NCBI GenBank assembly: GCA_028818855.1
Contig: JAPPMY010000024.1
Coordinates: forward strand, 20,424 to 58,872
From: Rhodospirillales bacterium
GTDB lineage: Bacteria > Pseudomonadota > Alphaproteobacteria > UBA828
Reading direction: 5' to 3'
DNA: 38,449 nucleotides
In this document: piece after piece, positions 8,297-16,761 of the stretch
Numbering within the stretch: position 1 is the first letter of the stretch
How the letters are laid out: each line of letters opens with the position of its first letter
Position numbers and translations under genes: made by a program
The notes under the pieces: model-generated
The model's database searches: none
Told to the model about the DNA's origin: nothing
What the model saw: only the letters and a program-made list of their open reading frames with translations

Positions 8297-9556
8297 CTAC
8301 TGCTGGTAGAGACGCATCTCCGCGGTCTTCTGAACGTCCGGGTAGACGGCGTTGTAGACGTTGTCCTTGACCCAGCGGCTGGTCTCCTCATCGACGCGCC
8401 ATTGCGCCCCGCCGAGCGGCTGAACCGAATAGTGCTGCTCGTTGAACTTGACCTGACCGACGACGGTCTCGAGGTCGGTCTCGGCCAGCGCAGCGAGGAG
8501 CGCCGCACGATCGGTGGTGCCCGCCCGCTGCAGGGCATCGAACAGGACGTCGTAGGAGGCGTCCGTGTACGCCAGCGGCGGCGAATAGTACTTGTCCGGA
8601 TTGGCGCTCTCGTAGGCGTCGACCAGCCCCTGGCCCGAGTAGCCGCCATACTTCGACGACCCCGGGTAGGCCGGCGACCAGAAGTTCACGCTCAGGATGT
8701 CGATGCCGAAATCGCCCAGCGCCCGCATCGCCTCGGGATATCCGGTGGCCTTGTCGATGATGTACATGCGCGGCTTGAAGCCCGCCTGCGCCGCCTGCTG
8801 CAGGTAGTTCTGCAGATCGGGCGGGGCCAGCACGCCGGTCACGACCTCGACCCGCCCGCGCTTGAACTTGTTGATGATCGCGGAGAAGTCGGGAATGCCC
8901 TGCTCGAAGCGGCCGGGATCGACGGGCTCCCAGCCCTCCCCCTTGAAGGTCGGATCGAACAGGCTCGCGAACACCACGCCGTCGGGATCGTTGGGATAGA
9001 GGTAGCCGATCTTCCCGTTGAAGCCGCCGGGCAGCGACTTGATCATGCCGACGTGATTGGCAACGAGGTCGGGCACGCCAAAGAAGAAGTGATAGGTGTA
9101 GGCGTAAGTCTTGGGCTTGCCGTCGGGGCCGAACAGCCATGCCTCGACCGGCGTGTTCGAGGTGATGCAGGGCACCTCGTAACGCTCACACAGATCCGAC
9201 GGAGCGTTGGTCGTGTCAGGCGTGCCCTGCGCGAAGACCACGTCGACCTTCTCGTCCAGGATCGCCCGCGTTGCCGCTTCGCCGGAACCGGCCATCGTGC
9301 CCTTCGAATCGAAGATCTTGAACTCGATCCTGCATTGCTGGTCGCCCACCTGCAGGCCGCCGGCCTCGTTGATCGGATCGACCTTGTTGTGGTCCAGCCA
9401 GGGCGTCTCGCGGCCCATGTCCAGCAGGGGCCCGGTGAGCGGCACGACCCGGCCCACCGTGACCACGCAATCGTCGGCCGCCTGCGCCGGCGCGGCCTGC
9501 CAGAACGACGTCGCGGCGACCATCGCGAACGCCGCAAGCAAGAGTATCTTTCTCAT
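8297..9556 (-). CDS. ABC transporter substrate-binding protein of the amn-linked importer
   Basis: A Peripla_BP_6 family binding protein of 419 residues. The ATG at 9556 is supported by AGGGAGA about 6-12 bases upstream and by the signal peptide that follows it: MRKILLLAAFAMVAATSFWQ, then a likely cut after APAQA. The mature protein starts with the strand 'CVVTVGRVVPLTGPLLDMG' and keeps the 'DNTNAPSDLCERY' type hinge region found in LivK-like proteins that bind aromatic or amide ligands. It lies 28 bases after amnA and 81 bases before livG, so it very probably supplies this importer with the substrate broken down by the amn enzymes. The exact ligand is unknown. Confidence 0.9.
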   Translation of the reverse strand: MRKILLLAAFAMVAATSFWQAAPAQAADDCVVTVGRVVPLTGPLLDMGRETPWLDHNKVDPINEAGGLQVGDQQCRIEFKIFDSKGTMAGSGEAATRAILDEKVDVVFAQGTPDTTNAPSDLCERYEVPCITSNTPVEAWLFGPDGKPKTYAYTYHFFFGVPDLVANHVGMIKSLPGGFNGKIGYLYPNDPDGVVFASLFDPTFKGEGWEPVDPGRFEQGIPDFSAIINKFKRGRVEVVTGVLAPPDLQNYLQQAAQAGFKPRMYIIDKATGYPEAMRALGDFGIDILSVNFWSPAYPGSSKYGGYSGQGLVDAYESANPDKYYSPPLAYTDASYDVLFDALQRAGTTDRAALLAALAETDLETVVGQVKFNEQHYSVQPLGGAQWRVDEETSRWVKDNVYNAVYPDVQKTAEMRLYQQ

Positions 9557-9584
9557 CGTCTTCTCCCTGTTCCTGTCCGCTTCC

Positions 9585-10397
9585 CTAAACCTTGAACTCG
9601 ACGACCGCCGCGCCCGCTCCGTAGGTCGGGCCGTAGGCGTGAATGCGCGCGCCGTAGTACCGCCCGCCGGTCGCACCCTGGATCCAGGCGAGGTGCTTGA
9701 AGCCCATGTCGACCTTCGCCGCCTGCACATAGTCGGCGCACTCCCGGTCGACCTGCTGCGTCTCGCCCTTCTCCAGCAGGCTCAGCATGTGCCGGTTCCA
9801 GCGATCGTCCTCGTCGCTCGCGATCCGATCGTCGGCGACGTCGATCTCTTCTCGAAAGACTGTGCCGGAGAGCCCGCCGACGCCGACGGCAGCGAATCGC
9901 TTGCCCTGCGCGCTCGCGGCCTCGCCGGCGATGGTGGCAATGCGCCGGGTAGTCTCGAAGTCGTGGTAGAGGTTGTTGGCAGCCAGCGTGAACCGCCGCG
10001 CGCCCTCGGGATCGAGGCAGTTGCTGGCGACGATGGTCCCGCTATCGACCGGAAAGGCGTCGTAGTCCACGGCCTTCGAAGCCAGTCCGAGCGCGTTGGC
10101 GCTCTCCACGCAGGCCTGCGCCAGCTCGGTGTCGATGTGCAGGTCGAACGGCAATTGGCCGAACTCGTACCAGTTCTCGTCGACGTGCTCGCCCTGCAGG
10201 CGCGGCCGCGCCTGCCAGAGCTGATCCAGCACGGCCACCCACTGGGTGGAATAGAGCAGCACCACGTCCGGGCGGGCCGCGGCCAGCGCCCGCGCCGCCT
10301 TCTCGTAGCCGGCGGCGAGGCCGACCCAGGGCGGATTCTCCTTGCGCAGGTAGGGAAGCGGCGAGCCCGGAACAAGGAACGCAGCGGCGAGGGTCAT
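9585..10397 (-). CDS. amnA: 2-aminophenol 1,6-dioxygenase, alpha subunit
   Basis: This is the non-catalytic alpha subunit of the class III extradiol enzyme that opens the ring of 2-aminophenol between C1 and C6, giving 2-aminomuconate 6-semialdehyde. It has 270 residues, matching the ~271 known for AmnA proteins. The LigB-like fold is kept ('FLVPGSPLPYL', 'DENWYEFG', 'ANNLYHD', 'VGVGGLSG'). The residues aligned with the beta-subunit iron ligands are missing: APHPPH becomes VPGSPLP, LVHSPHW becomes LLYSTQW, and the ligand Glu aligns with Lys in 'AAKVDMG'. The ATG at 10397 is 31 bases after amnB and has no clear ribosome site. A paralogue is embedded in the fused gene at 3825-4625. Confidence 0.86.
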   Translation of the reverse strand: MTLAAAFLVPGSPLPYLRKENPPWVGLAAGYEKAARALAAARPDVVLLYSTQWVAVLDQLWQARPRLQGEHVDENWYEFGQLPFDLHIDTELAQACVESANALGLASKAVDYDAFPVDSGTIVASNCLDPEGARRFTLAANNLYHDFETTRRIATIAGEAASAQGKRFAAVGVGGLSGTVFREEIDVADDRIASDEDDRWNRHMLSLLEKGETQQVDRECADYVQAAKVDMGFKHLAWIQGATGGRYYGARIHAYGPTYGAGAAVVEFKV

Positions 10398-10428
10398 GAT
10401 CGCGCGGCCGATCCCGCGAGTGCCATCG

Positions 10429-11364
<936 letters not shown>

Positions 11365-11432
11365 TCAGGGACCGGCTCCCCGCAGGGTCGGCCGAGAATA
11401 CGCCATCACGCGCGCGACAGGCCATAGCGCTC

Positions 11433-11837
11433 TCAGATCGCCTCCTTGTAGAACTCGAATGCGACCTCGACCGTCGCGCCGAGCGGCAGCGCCTGGACGC
11501 CGACGGCGGTTCGTGCCGGCGGGTGGACGCCCTCGGAGAACACGGCCTCCCAGGCCTCGTTGATTGCCGGGAACCGCTCGAACGCGGTGGTGTAGATGGT
11601 CGCCGACACCATGTCCTCCAGCCCGAGACCGATCTCCGGCAACGCGGTGAGGAGGTTGTCCAGAATCTTCGCGGTCTCGGCGCCCGGCCCGCCCGCCTCC
11701 AGGGCGCCGGTTTCGGGATCGAGCGCGATCATGCCTGCGAACCGGTAATGAGGCCCGGCCTTCACGCACGGGCTGTAACGAAATCGCGGCTGCGGAAGCG
11801 CCGCCGCCGTAACGGGGACAGGCTTAGAGCTTGACAC
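11433..11837 (-). CDS. amnD: 2-aminomuconate deaminase (RidA/YjgF family)
   Basis: A RidA-fold protein of 134 residues, predicted to hydrolyse 2-aminomuconate to 4-oxalocrotonate and ammonia. The core pattern 'RFRYSPCVKAG', 'FAGMIALDPETGALE', 'VSATIYTT' and 'PARTAVGVQALPLGATVEV' is complete, with the ligand-binding Arg in PARTAVG. The only good start reaching the conserved N-terminus is a GTG at 11837, inside the last 14 bases of amnC, so the two are translationally coupled. The family also includes general enamine/imine deaminases. The deaminase call rests on position between amnC and amnB and on length near that of AmnD. Confidence 0.82.
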   Translation of the reverse strand: MSSSKPVPVTAAALPQPRFRYSPCVKAGPHYRFAGMIALDPETGALEAGGPGAETAKILDNLLTALPEIGLGLEDMVSATIYTTAFERFPAINEAWEAVFSEGVHPPARTAVGVQALPLGATVEVAFEFYKEAI

Positions 11838-13311
11838 AGATGTTCTTCTGCTCGGCGTAGAAGTTGAGCGAGTGAAGCCCGCCTTCGCGGCCGATTCCGG
11901 AGAGCTTGACGCCGCCGAACGGGGTTCGGAGATCGCGGAGAAACCAGCAGTTGACCCAGCAGATCCCGGCCTGGATGCGTCGCGCCACGCGGTGCGCGCG
12001 CGACAGGTCGCGGGTCCAGACAGCCGTTGCGAGGCCGTAGTCGCTGTCGTTGGCGCGGGCGACCGCCTCATCCTCGGCGTCGAACGGTGCGATATGGCAG
12101 ACCGGCCCGAAGATTTCCTCCCGCGCAGCACGCGCGCTGTCGTCGAGGCCGGTCCAGATCGTCGGCTCCACATAGGAGCCCGAGTCTCGCGCGTCGCCGA
12201 AGCGGCGCACGCCCCCGCCGGTCACCACCTCTGCGCCCTCGTCCCTGGCCAGATCGTAGTAGCCGAGAACCTTGGCGCGATGCTCGGCCGAGATGAGCGG
12301 CCCCAGCGTGCAGGCTTCGTCCCACGGATCGGCCGGAACGAGCGCCTCCGCCTGCGCCTTAAGGGCCTCCACGAAGCGCTCGAAGATGGGGCGCTCGACG
12401 TAGACCCGCTCCGAACACAGGCACACCTGCCCGCAGTTCGCGAACACCGAGCGTGTCGTGCCCTCGATCGCCGCCTCGAAATCCGCATCGGCGAAGATGA
12501 CGGCCGCATTCTTGCCGCCGAGCTCGAACGAAAGCGGCTTCACGGTATCGGCGGCGGCTCTCATGATGGCAGCGCCGGTCCTGCTCTCGCCCGTGAAGGT
12601 AAGAGCGTCGATCCCCGGGTGACGAGAGAGCCATTCGCCGGCCGAATCCGGACCGAAGCCGTGTACCAGGTTGAACACGCCGGGCGGCACGCCGGCCGCG
12701 TCCATCACTTCCGCGAGCAGGGTCGCCGTCGCCGGTGTCTCTTCGGAAGGCTTGGCGATGACCGTGTTCCCGCTCGCGAGTGCCGGCGCGACCTTCCAGG
12801 TGAGCAGGAGGAGCGGCAGGTTCCAGGGCGCAATGACGCCCACCACGCCGTGGGGCTCACGCACCGAGTAATTTAGCGCACCGCGGCCATCGGGCGTGTC
12901 CATCTCGAAGCAATCGGTTCCCGCCGTCTTGAACAGATCGGCGAACAGGCGGAAGTTGGCCGCGCCGCGCGGAATGTCGATCTGACGCGCGACCTGCGCC
13001 GGCTTGCCGGTATCGGCCACTTCCGCCGCGAGGAATTCGTCGAAACGCGCCTCGATGCCGTCGGCAACCCTGTGAAGCAGGGCGCAGCGCTCGGCGACGG
13101 GAAGCGGCCGCCACGCCCCCTCGAAGGCGCCGCGCGCCGCCTCTACCGCTGCGTCGACGAGCGCCTCGTCGGCCTCGTGGACCCGAGCGACGGGCGCGCC
13201 GTTCACCGGCATTATGTCGTCGAAGAGCGAGCCGGTCGCCTCGAACCGGCCGCCGACGTAATTGCTCAACTCTCGGACTTCTGGAGCGATCTCGCGCGCT
13301 CGTGTCGCCAT
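11824..13311 (-). CDS. amnC: 2-aminomuconate 6-semialdehyde dehydrogenase (aldehyde dehydrogenase family)
   Basis: An NAD-dependent aldehyde dehydrogenase of 495 residues. The catalytic Cys is in 'NCGQVCLCSERVYVE', the general-base Glu in 'SFELGGKNAAV', and the Rossmann fingerprint is 'TFTGESRTG'. The C-terminal 'TPFGGVKLSGIGREGG' and the overall pattern match the 2-hydroxymuconate/2-aminomuconate semialdehyde dehydrogenase branch (AmnC, XylG, DmpC). It would oxidise the ring-cleavage product to 2-aminomuconate before the product cyclises to picolinate. The ATG at 13311 has AAGG just upstream. It is the first gene of the leftward operon, transcribed away from the flotillin gene across a 181-base promoter region. 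Confidence 0.87.
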   Translation of the reverse strand: MATRAREIAPEVRELSNYVGGRFEATGSLFDDIMPVNGAPVARVHEADEALVDAAVEAARGAFEGAWRPLPVAERCALLHRVADGIEARFDEFLAAEVADTGKPAQVARQIDIPRGAANFRLFADLFKTAGTDCFEMDTPDGRGALNYSVREPHGVVGVIAPWNLPLLLLTWKVAPALASGNTVIAKPSEETPATATLLAEVMDAAGVPPGVFNLVHGFGPDSAGEWLSRHPGIDALTFTGESRTGAAIMRAAADTVKPLSFELGGKNAAVIFADADFEAAIEGTTRSVFANCGQVCLCSERVYVERPIFERFVEALKAQAEALVPADPWDEACTLGPLISAEHRAKVLGYYDLARDEGAEVVTGGGVRRFGDARDSGSYVEPTIWTGLDDSARAAREEIFGPVCHIAPFDAEDEAVARANDSDYGLATAVWTRDLSRAHRVARRIQAGICWVNCWFLRDLRTPFGGVKLSGIGREGGLHSLNFYAEQKNICVKL

Positions 13312-13492
13312 GCCTGCCTTCTCGGCTCCTTCGGGCAGCTCTTTCGGGCGATTATTCGCGAAACCTGCGCCCTGTCATGCCATCCGGCAGGGTATTGAGG
13401 CTGGCATGCCGAGACAAGTTCCGTAATAGTTTCGGCAATAGTGGGCGGCCGCCCGCCGAGCGGTCACGTCCGCGACAAGGGAGGTCAAGAAG
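13312..13492. promoter_or_regulatory. Divergent promoter region amnC / flotillin with inverted repeats
   Basis: This 181-base region lies between two divergent genes. It contains a 9-base inverted repeat with one mismatch, TGCCGAGAC (13407-13415) and GTTTCGGCA (13429-13437), separated by 13 bases with a locally AT-rich centre. It also contains two perfect palindromes, GGCATGCC (13403-13410) and GGGCGGCCGCCC (13443-13454). The spaced repeat is a reasonable candidate operator for the catabolic operon. No regulator gene lies next to it and no clear -35/-10 pair was found. Confidence 0.35.
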
Positions 13493-15202
13493 ATGGGCGC
13501 TGGCGGCATAGTCCTGATCATCGTCGTGATCCTTGCCGTCATCGGGATCGCGTGGCTGCTCTTCTGGTGGCTCTACGAGCGCGCATCGAAGGAAATGTCG
13601 TTCGTGCGCACCGGGCTCGGCGGCGAGAAGGTCGTCATGAACAGCGGCGCTTTCGTTCTGCCGGTCCTGCACAACACCACCCCTGTCAACATGAAGACCG
13701 TGCTGCTCGACCTCGCTCGTGCGAACGAGCACGCGCTGATTACCCGCGATCGCATGCGGGTGAACGTCACGGCCGAGTTCTTCGTCCGGGTCCGGCCCAG
13801 CGCCGATGCGATCGCCGCCGCCGCTCAGACCCTGGGCTCGCGGACCATCGAGGCGGAGCAGCTGCGGCCGCTGCTGGAAGGCAAGTTCGTCGACGCGCTG
13901 CGCGCGGTCGCGGCCGAGCGGGACATGCAGCAGCTGCACGAGCAGCGCATCGACTTCGTCCGCACGGTCCGGGAGGCGCTGGCCGGGGAGATCGTCCACA
14001 ACGGCCTGGAGCTGGAATCGATCTCGCTCACCGGCCTGGACCAGACGAGCCGCGAGCACTTCAACCCCAACAACGCCTTCGATGCCGAGGGCCTGACCAA
14101 GCTCGCCGCGGAGATCGAGACACGGCGCCAGGCGCGCAACGAGATCGAGCAGGACGCCGAGGTCGCGATTCAGGAGAAGAACCTCGAAGCGGAGCGCCTC
14201 AAGCTCGAGATCGCGAAGCAGGAGGAGCATGCGCGCCTGCAGCAGCAGAAGGAGATCGCGCTCCGGCGGGCGCAGCAGAAGTCGGAGATCGTGGCAGGCG
14301 AGGCGGAACGCGACCGCCACGTGGAGGAATCGCGGGTCAATGCGCAGGAGCAGATCGAGCTGACGCAGATCACCTCCGAGCGCATCGTCAGCGAGGCGCG
14401 CCTCGATTCCGAGCAGAAGGTGCGTGAGCACGAGATCGCCCGCGACGCCACCATCGAGCTGGCCCGGTTCGAACGGGACATCTCGGTGGCCGAGCGCTCG
14501 AAGGACCAGTCGCGCGCCCAGGCCGAGGCGGAGAAGGCGCGCTCGGAGGCCGTCCGGGCGAGCGAGACCGTCGCCACCGTGCGCGAGGTGGAACGCGCCG
14601 AGCGGCAGAAGGCGATCGAGCTGGTCGGGGCGCGCCAGGAGGCTGAACGCGCCGCGATCGACGTCGTGGTCTCCGCCGAGGCGCGGCGCCAGGCGGCCGC
14701 CGAGCAGGCGGAGACCAACCACATCCAGACCGAGAGCGAGGCGAACCGGGTGCGCCTTCTCGCGCACGCCGAGGCGGATGCCGAGAAGCGCCGCGCCGAA
14801 GCCGCGGACGTGCGCAGCGCGGTAGAGGCCAAGGCCCAGCGCGCCATGCACGAAGCCGATACCGCGCTCACGCCCGAGCTGATCGAGCTCAAGGTCAGGA
14901 TGGCGATCATCGAGCGGCTGCAGGAGATCATCGGCGAGACCGTCAAGCCCCTCGAGAACATCGAGGGGATCAAGATCGTGCATGTCGACGGCCTCGCAGC
15001 CGGCTCCGGCGGCAGCCGGGGCGAGGGCGGCGGGCCGGGCAACTACGCCGAGCAGCTCACCGACAGCGCGCTGCGGTACCGGGCACAGGCGCCGATCGTG
15101 GATGCGCTGCTCAAGGAGATCGGCATGCCGGGCGCCGATTCGGGGCGCCTCGCGGACGTGCTGGATCGCCTGTCCAATCCGCCCGCAGACCGGGACGAAT
15201 GA
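13493..15202 (+). CDS. Flotillin / SPFH (band 7) domain membrane protein
   Basis: A flotillin-like protein of 569 residues. A single N-terminal membrane helix (residues ~4-26, 'GGIVLIIVVILAVIGIAWLL') is followed by an SPFH domain (~35-195). A long, highly charged Glu/Ala/Arg-rich coiled coil runs from ~200 to ~460, and a Gly-rich turn and C-terminal helix close the protein. This order matches bacterial flotillins such as YqiK/FloT, which form membrane scaffolds and affect lipid order and protein assembly. GGGAGG lies 8 bases before the ATG. An NfeD partner, often found next to flotillins, is not seen here. The long open frames on the opposite strand are a by-product of its GC-rich codons. Confidence 0.9.
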   Translation: MGAGGIVLIIVVILAVIGIAWLLFWWLYERASKEMSFVRTGLGGEKVVMNSGAFVLPVLHNTTPVNMKTVLLDLARANEHALITRDRMRVNVTAEFFVRVRPSADAIAAAAQTLGSRTIEAEQLRPLLEGKFVDALRAVAAERDMQQLHEQRIDFVRTVREALAGEIVHNGLELESISLTGLDQTSREHFNPNNAFDAEGLTKLAAEIETRRQARNEIEQDAEVAIQEKNLEAERLKLEIAKQEEHARLQQQKEIALRRAQQKSEIVAGEAERDRHVEESRVNAQEQIELTQITSERIVSEARLDSEQKVREHEIARDATIELARFERDISVAERSKDQSRAQAEAEKARSEAVRASETVATVREVERAERQKAIELVGARQEAERAAIDVVVSAEARRQAAAEQAETNHIQTESEANRVRLLAHAEADAEKRRAEAADVRSAVEAKAQRAMHEADTALTPELIELKVRMAIIERLQEIIGETVKPLENIEGIKIVHVDGLAAGSGGSRGEGGGPGNYAEQLTDSALRYRAQAPIVDALLKEIGMPGADSGRLADVLDRLSNPPADRDE

Positions 15203-15348
15203 CCCGGCGCCGAGAAACCACCCTGCCCTCGCCCTGACTCCCCGGACTGCCGCGCAAGGCTGCCTGTGCCGACGCTGCAGCTCGGCGCATGCTCCGGAAG
15301 ATCGGATGAGAGCGGAGCGGCACAGGCCGGTCACGAATAGGAGGCACC

Positions 15349-15813
15349 ATGACCATCGAAGCACGGTTGGCGGCGCTTGGCATCACCTTGCCGCCGCCGC
15401 TTCCGCCCCTCGGCGCCTATGTCGGCGCGGTCGTCACCGGCGACCTTGTCTTCCTCGCGGGGCACGGACCGCGGCGAGAGGACGGCAGCTATCCGCGCGG
15501 CAAGGTCCCGACCGACGTGAGCGTCGAGGAAGCGGTCGAGGCAGCGCGCCAGGTCGGGCTGAACCTGCTGTCGAGCCTCGAGGCTGCCATCGGCGACCTC
15601 GACCGGGTGGAGTGCTTCGTCAAGGTTCTCGGCATGGTGAACGCGGAGCCGGACTTTCGGCATCATCCCAGGGTCATGGACGGATTCTCGAACCTGATGA
15701 TCGACATCTTCGGGGAACCGGGCCGTTGCGCGCGCTCGGCGGTCGGCATGGGCTCGCTGCCGAACCAGATACCCGTCGAGATCGAAGCGGTGGTCGCGCT
15801 CAAGAGCCGATGA
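15349..15813 (+). CDS. RidA (YjgF) family protein
   Basis: A 154-residue RidA-family protein preceded by a strong AGGAGG site. It belongs to the longer YjgF subgroup with an N-terminal extension, 'IEARLAALGITLPPPLPPLG', before 'YVGAVVTGDLVFLAGHGPR'. The late 'RCARSAVGMGSLPNQIPVEIE' supplies the usual conserved Arg and closing strand. Members deaminate reactive enamine/imine intermediates or have untested roles. It lies 146 bases after the flotillin gene and ends 72 bases before the epimerase start, so it may be transcribed with either. No direct link to the amn pathway is shown, although a second RidA close to amnD is notable. Confidence 0.88.
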   Translation: MTIEARLAALGITLPPPLPPLGAYVGAVVTGDLVFLAGHGPRREDGSYPRGKVPTDVSVEEAVEAARQVGLNLLSSLEAAIGDLDRVECFVKVLGMVNAEPDFRHHPRVMDGFSNLMIDIFGEPGRCARSAVGMGSLPNQIPVEIEAVVALKSR

Positions 15814-15885
15814 CCGGCCGTCTCCGCAGGGTGCGCGTCCGTGGCCGCAAGCGAGCGCCGCGGAGGCGATGGCGAGGTCCGTTTC

Positions 15886-16662
15886 GTGGAGGATGAAGGC
15901 ACCTTGAACCCGAACATCCTGATCACCGGCATGAGCGGGCTCATCGGCACTGCCGTGCGCAGGCGCCTCGAACCTCGCGCGCGGCTCACCGCCCTCAATC
16001 GAGGCGACGTTCCCGGCGTCGCCACGGTGCGTGCCGATCTCTCCGATCTCGAAGCGATCCGGCCCGCCTTCGAGGGGCAGGACACCGTCATCCACCTCGC
16101 CGCGAAGGCCGGCGACCGCTACACGTGGGAGGAGCTGCGCGATACCAACGTCATCGGCACCCGCAACGTGCTCGAAGCGGCCAGGCTTGCCGGCTGCAAG
16201 CGCGTGGTGTTCGCGAGCTCCGGGGCGACCGTCGCTGGCTGGGAGCGCGAGGAGCCCTACCGCGCGATCGTCGAGGGCCGCTACCACGACGTGCCCGCCG
16301 ACTGGGTGCGGATACGCCACGACATGGCCACCCGCCCCAAGGGCCCGTATGCCAGCACCAAGATCTGGGGCGAGGCCCTCGGGCGCCACTATGCGGACAA
16401 CTTCGGTCTCTCCGTGATCGCGCTCCGCATCGGCCTGGTCAACGCCCAGGACCGGCCGGTCGATGCGCGGCAGCACTCCGTCTGGTGCAGCCAGCGCGAC
16501 GTCGTCAACGCGATCGAGCTTGCCGTCGACCTGGACGAAGCGATCCGCTACGACATCTTCTTTGTCCTCTCCGACAACAGGTGGAGCTACCGCGATCTCT
16601 CCCACGCCAGGGACGTGCTGGGCTTCGTGCCGCGGGAATCTGCCGAGGATCACCGCGGGTGA
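15886..16662 (+). CDS. NAD-dependent epimerase/dehydratase (extended SDR) family protein
   Basis: An extended short-chain dehydrogenase of about 258 residues. The Rossmann motif is 'ILITGMSGLIGTAV', the active-site Ser is in 'VVFASSGATVAG', and the Tyr/Lys pair is in 'GPYASTKIWGE'. The overall sequence resembles the uronate dehydrogenase-like branch of NAD(P)-dependent oxidoreductases. The start is uncertain: GTG at 15886 has GAGG eight bases upstream, TTG at 15904 is also possible, and GTG at 15841 would add residues with no homology pattern. Substrate unknown. The C-terminus is short of some family members, but no domain is missing. Confidence 0.82.
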   Translation: MEDEGTLNPNILITGMSGLIGTAVRRRLEPRARLTALNRGDVPGVATVRADLSDLEAIRPAFEGQDTVIHLAAKAGDRYTWEELRDTNVIGTRNVLEAARLAGCKRVVFASSGATVAGWEREEPYRAIVEGRYHDVPADWVRIRHDMATRPKGPYASTKIWGEALGRHYADNFGLSVIALRIGLVNAQDRPVDARQHSVWCSQRDVVNAIELAVDLDEAIRYDIFFVLSDNRWSYRDLSHARDVLGFVPRESAEDHRG

Positions 16663-16761
16663 GCGCGAGGGGACGAGCTGCCCCACGAGAAGCGATGATC
16701 CGCAGGCAATGCAGCGGGCCCGCTCGTCCGTGAGAGACGCGCGAGCGGCGCGGTGCGCCTG

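Noticed and set aside
13352..15364. Long minus-strand open frame antisense to the flotillin gene
   Set aside because: It mirrors the Glu/Ala/Arg coiled coil codons. There is no ribosome site or recognisable domain, and GC-rich coding sequence often leaves such frames open.
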